This document shows, one piece after another, positions 55,301-64,000 of a stretch of DNA of 64,000 bases. The stretch is from Lampris incognitus (Eukaryota; Chordata; Actinopteri; Lampriformes; Lampridae). The position numbers and the translations under genes are program-made. How positions within the stretch are numbered: position 1 is the stretch's first letter; every line of letters begins with the position of its first letter. The DNA lies in the NCBI RefSeq assembly GCF_029633865.1, contig NC_079212.1:84259672-84323671 (forward strand), read 5' to 3'. The notes beneath the pieces are model-generated. The model made no database searches and was not told the origin of the DNA. It was given only the letters and a program-made list of their open reading frames with translations.

Positions 55301-58300
55301 TCCTGTTAAAGTATGTTCTCCTTGTTTTCTGAAGCGGTCCTCCACTTCCTGTTAAAGTATGTTCTCCTTGTTTTCTGAAGCGGTCCTCCACTTCCTGTTA
55401 AAGTATGTTCTTCTTGTTTTCTGAAGCTGTCCTCCAATTCCTGTTAAAGCATGTTCTTCTTGTTTTCTGAAGAGGTCCTCCACTTCCTGTTAAAGTATGT
55501 TCTTCTTGTTTTCTGAAGCGGTCCTCCACTTCCTGTTAAAGTATGTTCTTCTTGTTTTCTGAAGCGGTCCTCCACTTCCTGTTTAAGTATGTTCTTCTTG
55601 TTTTCTGAAGCTGTCCTCCAATTCCTGTTAAAGCATGTTCTTCTTGTTTTCTGAAGAGGTCCTCCACTTCCTGTTAAAGTATGTTCTTCTTGTTTTCTGA
55701 AGCGGTCCTCTACTTCCTGTTAAAAGTATGTTCTTCTTGTTTTCTGAAGCGGTCCTCCACTTCCTGTTAAAGTATGTTCTTCTTGTTTTCTGAAGAGGTC
55801 CTCCACTTCCTGTTAAAGTATGTTCTTCTTGTTTTCTGAAGCGGTCCTCCACTTCCTGTTAAAAGTATGTTCTTCTTGTTTTCTGAAGCGGTCCTCCACT
55901 TCCTGTCAAAAGTATGTTCTTCTTGTTTTCTGAAGAGGCCCTCCACTTCTTGTTAAAGTATGTTCTTCTTGTTTTCTGAAGCGGTCCTCCACTTCCTGTT
56001 AAAGTATGTTCTTCTTGTTTTCTGAAGAGGTCCTCCACTTCCTGTTAAAAGTCTGTTCTTCTTCTTTTCTGAAGCGGTCCTCCACTTCCTGTTAAAAGTA
56101 TGTTCTTCTTGTTTTCTGAAGCGGTCCTCCACTTCCTGTTAAAGTATGTTCTTCTTGTTTTCTGAAGAGGTCCTCCACTTCCTGTTAAAGTATGTTCTTC
56201 TTGTTTTCTGAAGCGGTCCTCCACTTCCTGTTAAAAGTATGTTCTTCTTGTTTTCTGAAGCGGTCCTCCACTTCCTGTTAAAGTATGTTCTTCTTGTTTT
56301 CTGAAGAGGTCCTCCACTTCCTGTTAAAGTATGTTCTTCTTGTTTTCTGAAGCGGTCGTCCACTTCCTGTTAAAGTATGTTCTTCTTGTTTTCTGAAGAT
56401 GTCCTCCACTTCCTGTTAAAGTATGTTCTTCTTGTTTTCTGAAGAGGTCCTCCACTTCCTGTTAAAGTATGTTCTTCTTGTTTTCTGAAGCGGTCCTCCA
56501 CTTCCTGTTAAAATTATGTTCTTCTTGTTTTCTGAAGCGGTCCTCCACTTCCTGTTAAAGTATGTTCTTCTTGTTTTCTGAAGCGGTCCTCCACTTCCTG
56601 TTAAAGTATATTCTTCTTGTTTTCTGAAGCGGTCCTCCACTTCCTGTTAAAGTATGTTCTTCTTGTTTTCTGAAGAGGTCCTCCACTTCCTGTTAAAAGT
56701 ATGTTCTTCTTCTTTTCTGAAGCGGTCCTCCACTTCCTGTTAAAGTATGTTCCTCTTGTTTTCTGAAGAGGTCCTCCACTTCCTGTTAAAGTATGTTCTT
56801 CTTGTTTTCTGAAGCGATCCTCCATTTCCTGTTAAAGTATGTTCTTCTTGTTTTCTGAAGCGGTCCTCCACTTCCTGTTAAAGTATGTTCTTCTTGTTTT
56901 CTGAAGCGGTCCTCCACTTCCTGTTAAAGTATGTTCTTCTTGTTTTCTGAAGCGGTCCTCCACTTCCTGTTAAAGTATGTTCTTCTTGTTTTCTGAAGCG
57001 GTCCTGCACTTCCTGTTAAAGTATGTTCTTCTTGTTTTCTGAAGAGGTCCTCCACTTCCTGTTAAAGTATGTTCTTCTTGTTTTCTGAAGCGGTCCTCCA
57101 CTTCCTGTTAAAGTATGTTCTTCTTGTTTTCTGAAGCGGTCCTCCACTTCCTGTTAAAGTTTGTTCTTTTTGTTTTCTGAAGCGGTCCTCCACTTCCTGT
57201 TAAAGTATGTTCTTCTTGTTTTCTGAAGAGGCCCTCCACTTCTTGTTAAAGTATGTTCTTCTTGTTTTCTGAAGCGGTCCTCCACTTCCTGTTAAAGTAT
57301 GTTCTTCTTGTTTTCTGAAGCGGTCCTCCACTTCCTGTTAAAGTATGTTCTTCTTGTTTTCTGAAGCGGTCCTCCACTTCCTGTTAAAGTATGTTCTCCT
57401 TGTTTTCTGAAGCGGTCCTCCACTTCCTGTTAAAGTATGTTCTTCTTGTTTTCTGAAGCTGTCCTCCAATTCCTGTTAAAGCATGTTCTTCTTGTTTTCT
57501 GAAGAGGTCCTCCACTTCCTGTTAAAGTATGTTCTTCTTGTTTTCTGAAGCGGTCCTCCACTTCCTGTTAAAGTATGTTCTTCTTGTTTTCTGAAGCGGT
57601 CCTCCACTTCCTGTTAAAGTATGTTCTTCTTGTTTTCTGAAGCGGTCCTCCAATTCCTGTTAAAGCATGTTCTTCTTGTTTTCTGAAGAGGTCCTCCACT
57701 TCCTGTTAAAGTATGTTCTTCTTGTTTTCTGAAGCGGTCCTCCACTTCCTGTTAAAAGTATGTTCTTCTTGTTTTCTGAAGCGGTCCTCCACTTCCTGTT
57801 AAAGTATGTTCTTCTTGTTTTCTGAAGCTGTCCTCCACTTCCTGTTAAAGTATGTTCTTCTTGTTTTCTGAAGCGGTCCTCCACTTCCTGTTAAAAGTAT
57901 GTTCTTCTTGTTTTCTGAAGCGGTCCTCCACTTCCTGTTAAAAGTATGTTCTTCTTGTTTTCTGAAGAGGTCCTCCACTTCCTGTTAAAGTATGTTCTTC
58001 TTGTTTTCTGAAGCGGTCCTCCACTTCCTGTTAAAGTTTATTCTTCTTGTTTTCTGAAGCGGTCCTCCACTTCCTGTTAAAGTATGTTCTTCTTGTTTTC
58101 TGAAGAGGTCCTCCACTTCCTGTTAAAAGTATGTTCTTCTTCTTTTCTGAAGCGGTCCTCCACTTCCTGTTAAAGTATGTTCCTCTTGTTTTCTGAAGAG
58201 GTCCTCCACTTCCTGTTAAAGTATGTTCCTCTTGTTTTCTGAAGCTGTCCTCCACTTCTTGTTAAAAGTATGTTCTTCTTGTTTTCTGAAGAGGCCCTCC

Positions 58301-61300
58301 ACTTCTTGTTAAAGTATGTTCTTCTTGTTTTCTGAAGCGGTCCTCCACTTCCTGTTAAAGTATGTTCTTCTTGTTTTCTGAAGAGGTCCTCCACGTCCTG
58401 TTAAAAGTCTGTTCTTCTTCTTTTCTGAAGCGGTCCTCCACTTCTTGTTAAAAGTCTGTTCTTCTTGTTTTCTGAAGCGGTCCTCCACTTCCTGTTAAAG
58501 TATGTTCTCCTTGTTTTCTGAAGCGGTCCTCCACTTCCTGTTAAAGTATGTTCTCCTTGTTTTCTGATGCGGTCCTCCACTTCCTGTTAAAGTATGTTCT
58601 TCTTGTTTTCTGAAGCTGTCCTCCAATTCCTGTTAAAGCATGTTCTTCTTGTTTTCTGAAGAGGTCCTCCACTTCCTGTTAAAGTATGTTCTTCTTGTTT
58701 TCTGAAGCGGTCCTCCACTTCCTGTTAAAGTATGTTCTTCTTGTTTTCTGAAGCGGTCCTCCACTTCCTGTTTAAGTATGTTCTTCTTGTTTTCTGAAGC
58801 TGTCCTCCAATTCCTGTTAAAGCATGTTCTTCTTGTTTTCTGAAGAGGTCCTCCACTTCCTGTTAAAGTATGTTCTTCTTGTTTTCTGAAGCGGTCCTCT
58901 ACTTCCTGTTAAAAGTATGTTCTTCTTGTTTTCTGAAGCGGTCCTCCACTTCCTGTTAAAGTATGTTCTTCTTGTTTTCTGAAGAGGTCCTCCACTTCCT
59001 GTTAAAGTATGTTCTTCTTGTTTTCTGAAGCGGTCCTCCACTTCCTGTTAAAAGTATGTTCTTCTTGTTTTCTGAAGCGGTCCTCCACTTCCTGTTAAAA
59101 GTATGTTCTTCTTGTTTTCTGAAGAGGCCCTCCACTTCTTGTTAAAGTATGTTCTTCTTGTTTTCTGAAGCGGTCCTCCACTTCCTGTTAAAGTATGTTC
59201 TTCTTGTTTTCTGAAGAGGTCCTCCACTTCCTGTTAAAAGTCTGTTCTTCTTCTTTTCTGAAGCGGTCCTCCACTTCCTGTTAAAAGTATGTTCTTCTTG
59301 TTTTCTGAAGCGGTCCTCCACTTCCTGTTAAAGTATGTTCTTCTTGTTTTCTGAAGAGGTCCTCCACTTCCTGTTAAAGTATGTTCTTCTTGTTTTCTGA
59401 AGCGGTCCTCCACTTCCTGTTAAAAGTATGTTCTTCTTGTTTTCTGAAGCGGTCCTCCACTTCCTGTTAAAGTATGTTCTTCTTGTTTTCTGAAGAGGTC
59501 CTCCACTTCCTGTTAAAGTATGTTCTTCTTGTTTTCTGAAGCGGTCGTCCACTTCCTGTTAAAGTATGTTCTTCTTGTTTTCTGAAGATGTCCTCCACTT
59601 CCTGTTAAAGTATGTTCTTCTTGTTTTCTGAAGAGGTCCTCTACTTCCTGTTAAAGTATGTTCTTCTTGTTTTCTGAAGCGGTCCTCCACTTCCTGTTAA
59701 AATTATGTTCTTCTTGTTTTCTGAAGCGGTCCTCCACTTCCTGTTAAAGTATGTTCTTCTTGTTTTCTGAAGCGGTCCTCCACTTCCTGTTAAAGTATAT
59801 TCTTCTTGTTTTCTGAAGCGGTCCTCCACTTCCTGTTAAAGTATGTTCTTCTTGTTTTCTGAAGAGGTCCTCCACTTCCTGTTAAAAGTATGTTCTTCTT
59901 CTTTTCTGAAGCGGTCCTCCACTTCCTGTTAAAGTATGTTCCTCTTGTTTTCTGAAGAGGTCCTCCACTTCCTGTTAAAGTATGTTCTTCTTGTTTTCTG
60001 AAGCGATCCTCCATTTCCTGTTAAAGTATGTTCTTCTTGTTTTCTGAAGCGGTCCTCCACTTCCTGTTAAAGTATGTTCTTCTTGTTTTCTGAAGCGGTC
60101 CTCCACTTCCTGTTAAAGTATGTTCTTCTTGTTTTCTGAAGCGGTCCTCCACTTCCTGTTAAAGTATGTTCTTCTTGTTTTCTGAAGCGGTCCTGCACTT
60201 CCTGTTAAAGTATGTTCTTCTTGTTTTCTGAAGAGGTCCTCCACTTCCTGTTAAAGTATGTTCTTCTTGTTTTCTGAAGCGGTCCTCCACTTCCTGTTAA
60301 AGTATGTTCTTCTTGTTTTCTGAAGCGGTCCTCCACTTCCTGTTAAAGTTTGTTCTTTTTGTTTTCTGAAGCGGTCCTCCACTTCCTGTTAAAGTATGTT
60401 CTTCTTGTTTTCTGAAGAGGCCCTCCACTTCTTGTTAAAGTATGTTCTTCTTGTTTTCTGAAGCGGTCCTCCACTTCCTGTTAAAGTATGTTCTTCTTGT
60501 TTTCTGAAGCGGTCCTCCACTTCCTGTTAAAGTATGTTCTTCTTGTTTTCTGAAGCGGTCCTCCACTTCCTGTTAAAGTATGTTCTCCTTGTTTTCTGAA
60601 GCGGTCCTCCACTTCCTGTTAAAGTATGTTCTTCTTGTTTTCTGAAGAGGTCCTCCACTTCCTGTTAAAGTATGTTCTTCTTGTTTTCTGAAGCGGTCCT
60701 CCACTTCCTGTTAAAGTATGTTCTTCTTGTTTTCTGAAGCGGTCCTCCACTTCCTGTTAAAGTTTGTTCTTTTTGTTTTCTGAAGCGGTCCTCCACTTCC
60801 TGTTAAAGTATGTTCTTCTTGTTTTCTGAAGAGGCCCTCCACTTCTTGTTAAAGTATGTTCTTCTTGTTTTCTGAAGCGGTCCTCCACTTCCTGTTAAAG
60901 TATGTTGTTCTTGTTTTCTGAATCGGTCCTCCACTTCCTGTTAAAGTATGTTCTTCTTGTTTTCTGAAGCGGTCCTCCACTTCCTGTTAAAGTATGTTCT
61001 CCTTGTTTTCTGAAGCGGTCCTCCACTTCCTGTTAAAGTATGTTCTTCTTGTTTTCTGAAGCTGTCCTCCAATTCCTGTTAAAGCATGTTCTTCTTGTTT
61101 TCTGAAGAGGTCCTCCACTTCCTGTTAAAGTATGTTCTTCTTGTTTTCTGAAGCGGTCCTCCACTTCCTGTTAAAGTATGTTCTTCTTGTTTTCTGAAGC
61201 GGTCCTCCACTTCCTGTTAAAGTATGTTCTTCTTGTTTTCTGAAGCGGTCCTCCAATTCCTGTTAAAGCATGTTCTTCTTGTTTTCTGAAGAGGTCCTCC

Positions 61301-64000
61301 ACTTCCTGTTAAAGTATGTTCTTCTTGTTTTCTGAAGCGGTCCTCCACTTCCTGTTAAAAGTATGTTCTTCTTGTTTTCTGAAGCGGTCCTCCACTTCCT
61401 GTTAAAGTATGTTCTTCTTGTTTTCTGAAGCTGTCCTCCACTTCCTGTTAAAGTATGTTCTTCTTGTTTTCTGAAGCGGTCCTCCACTTCCTGTTAAAAG
61501 TATGTTCTTCTTGTTTTCTGAAGCGGTCCTCCACTTCCTGTTAAAAGTATGTTCTTCTGGTTTTCTGAAGAGGTCCTCCACTTCCTGTTAAAGTATGTTC
61601 TTCTTGTTTTCTGAAGCGGTCCTCCACTTCCTGTTAAAGTTTATTCTTCTTGTTTTCTGAAGCGGTCCTCCACTTCCTGTTAAAGTATGTTCTTCTTGTT
61701 TTCTGAAGAGGTCCTCCACTTCCTGTTAAAAGTATGTTCTTCTTCTTTTCTGAAGCGGTCCTCCACTTCCTGTTAAAGTATGTTCCTCTTGTTTTCTGAA
61801 GAGGTCCTCCACTTCCTGTTAAAGTATGTTCCTCTTGTTTTCTGAAGCTGTCCTCCACTTCCTGTTAAAAGTATGTTCTTCTTGTTTTCTGAAGAGGCCC
61901 TCCACTTCTTGTTAAAGTATGTTCTTCTTGTTTTCTGAAGCGGTCCTCCACTTCCTGTTAAAGTATGTTCTTCTTGTTTTCTGAAGAGGTCCTCCACGTC
62001 CTGTTAAAAGTCTGTTCTTCTTCTTTTCTGAAGCGGTCCTCCACTTCTTGTTAAAAGTCTGTTCTTCTTGTTTTCTGAAGCGGTCCTCCACTTCCTGTTA
62101 AAGTATGTTCTCCTTGTTTTCTGAAGCGGTCCTCCACTTCCTGTTAAAGTATGTTCTCCTTGTTTTCTGAAGCGGTCCTCCACTTCCTGTTAAAGTATGT
62201 TCTTCTTGTTTTCTGAAGCTGTCCTCCAATTCCTGTTAAAGCATGTTCTTCTTGTTTTCTGAAGAGGTCCTCCACTTCCTGTTAAAGTATGTTCTTCTTG
62301 TTTTCTGAAGCGGTCCTCCACTTCCTGTTAAAGTATGTTCTTCTTGTTTTCTGAAGCGGTCCTCCACTTCCTGTTTAAGTATGTTCTTCTTGTTTTCTGA
62401 AGCTGTCCTCCAATTCCTGTTAAAGCATGTTCTTCTTGTTTTCTGAAGAGGTCCTCCACTTCCTGTTAAAGTATGTTCTTCTTGTTTTCTGAAGCGGTCC
62501 TCTACTTCCTGTTAAAAGTATGTTCTTCTTGTTTTCTGAAGCGGTCCTCCACTTCCTGTTAAAGTATGTTCTTCTTGTTTTCTGAAGAGGTCCTCCACTT
62601 CCTGTTAAAGTATGTTCTTCTTGTTTTCTGAAGCGGTCCTCCACTTCCTGTTAAAAGTATGTTCTTCTTGTTTTCTGAAGCGGTCCTCCACTTCCTGTTA
62701 AAAGTATGTTCTTCTTGTTTTCTGAAGAGGCCCTCCACATCTTGTTAAAGTATGTTCTTCTTGTTTTCTGAAGCGGTCCTCCACTTCCTGTTAAAGTATG
62801 TTCTTCTTGTTTTCTGAAGAGGTCCTCCACTTCCTGTTAAAAGTCTGTTCTTCTTCTTTTCTGAAGCGGTCCTCCACTTCCTGTTAAAGTATGTTCTTCT
62901 TGTTTTCTGAAGAGGCCCTCCACTTCTTGTTAAAGTATGTTCTTCTTGTTTTCTGAAGCGGTCCTCCACTTCCTGTTAAAGTATGTTCTTCTTGTTTTCT
63001 GAAGCGGTCCTCCACTTCCTGTTAAAGTATGTTCTTCTTGTTTTCTGAAGCGGTCCTCCACTTCCTGTTAAAGTATGTTCTCCTTGTTTTCTGAAGCGGT
63101 CCTCCACTTCCTGTTAAAGTATGTTCTTCTTGTTTTCTGAAGCTGTCCTCCAATTCCTGTTAAAGCATGTTCTTCTTGTTTTCTGAAGAGGTCCTCCACT
63201 TCCTGTTAAAGTATGTTCTTCTTGTTTTCTGAAGCGGTCCTCCACTTCCTGTTAAAGTATGTTCTTCTTGTTTTCTGAAGCGGTCCTCCACTTCCTGTTA
63301 AAGTATGTTCTTCTTGTTTTCTGAAGCGGTCCTCCAATTCCTGTTAAAGCATGTTCTTCTTGTTTTCTGAAGAGGTCCTCCACTTCCTGTTAAAGTATGT
63401 TCTTCTTGTTTTCTGAAGCGGTCCTCCACTTCCTGTTAAAAGTATGTTCTTCTTGTTTTCTGAAGCGGTCCTCCACTTCCTGTTAAAGTATGTTCTTCTT
63501 GTTTTCTGAAGCTGTCCTCCACTTCCTGTTAAAGTATGTTCTTCTTGTTTTCTGAAGCGGTCCTCCACTTCCTGTTAAAAGTATGTTCTTCTTGTTTTCT
63601 GAAGCGGTCCTCCACTTCCTGTTAAAAGTATGTTCTTCTTGTTTTCTGAAGAGGTCCTCCACTTCCTGTTAAAGTATGTTCTTCTTGTTTTCTGAAGCGG
63701 TCCTCCACTTCCTGTTAAAGATTATTCTTCTTGTTTTCTGAAGCGGTCCTCCACTTCCTGTTAAAGTATGTTCTTCTTGTTTTCTGAAGAGGTCCTCCAC
63801 TTCCTGTTAAAAGTATGTTCTTCTTCTTTTCTGAAGCGGTCCTCCACTTCCTGTTAAAGTATGTTCCTCTTGTTTTCTGAAGAGGTCCTCCACTTCCTGT
63901 TAAAGTATGTTCCTCTTGTTTTCTGAAGCTGTCCTCCACTTCTTGTTAAAAGTATGTTCTTCTTGTTTTCTGAAGAGGCCCTCCACTTCTTGTTAAAGTA
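52311..64000. repeat. Giant minisatellite, 46-bp unit, about 250 copies, running off the window
   Basis: Head-to-tail units containing TGAAGCGGTCCTCCACTTCC, TGTTAAAGTATG and TTCTTCTTGTTTTC. Most are 46 bp; a minority are 47 bp with an extra A in TTAAAAGTATG. Variants include GAGG, GCTG or GATG for GCGG, CAATTCC or CACTTCTTG, and TTCTTCTTC. Minus-strand ORFs of 74-89 codons (KTRRTYFNRKWRTASENKKN) are open only because three 46-mers make 138 bases; none looks genuine. Large blocks are duplicated at 691, 3189, 3603 and 2081 bp. Confidence 0.98.

Noticed and set aside
52311-64000. Dozens of 74-89 codon ORFs repeating KTRRTYFNRKWRTASENKKN
   Set aside because: They exist only where three or more 46-bp units happen to lack stops; there is no start context, length conservation or non-repeat sequence.
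52311-64000. CRISPR-like regularly spaced repeats
   Set aside because: Units are contiguous with no unique spacers, and the surrounding genes are vertebrate.

Overview
This is vertebrate nuclear DNA, almost certainly from a ray-finned (teleost) fish. It holds two vertebrate genes split by repeat-filled introns, fish-type tRNA-derived SINEs (a DANA/HE1-like V-SINE family and a second family of about 450 bp), L2-like LINEs, hAT-like MITEs, Tc1/mariner copies, a Penelope-like fragment and very large minisatellites. No prokaryotic gene organisation, CRISPR array, rRNA or functional tRNA gene was seen.

Two host genes can be assembled exon by exon, both on the minus strand. The first is mettl1 (tRNA guanine-N7 methyltransferase). 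Six exons between 32269 (ATG) and 10984 (stop) join in frame at GT/AG sites into a 245-residue protein. The second is marchf9 (membrane RING-CH E3 ligase). Its last three coding exons lie at 50585-50430, 42925-42733 and 41351-41020. Its first exon is not in the window and is inferred to lie beyond base 64000. The two genes are also close neighbours on human chromosome 12.

Layout. 1-4.3 kb: three minisatellites (25, 11 and about 17 bp units). 4.4-10.9 kb: MITE, LINE and SINE remnants downstream of mettl1. 11-32.3 kb: mettl1, with intron 4 (5.3 kb) holding a 1.9 kb minisatellite and a SINE with a nested MITE, and intron 3 (13.4 kb) holding a 3.7 kb foldback element with a mariner copy in one arm, a LINE interrupted by a SINE, and other repeats. 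32.3-41 kb: the intergenic region, with a promoter-like GC-rich stretch, MITE, Ty3/gypsy, Tc1, Penelope-like and LINE remnants. 41-50.6 kb: marchf9. Its stop-codon region is the founder of a 57-bp tandem repeat. Its 7.5 kb intron carries an element of about 5.2 kb with long inverted ends and a decayed, intron-containing ORF that I cannot place in a named transposon superfamily. 50.6-52.3 kb: SINE and unique intron DNA. 52.3-64 kb: one uninterrupted 46-bp minisatellite of about 250 copies running off the window, presumably inside marchf9 intron 1.

The best candidates for something undescribed are the 45-50.2 kb element, the C-terminus-derived minisatellite of marchf9, the giant 46-bp array in which nearly every unit carries an ETS-type GGAA site, and the 3.7 kb foldback.
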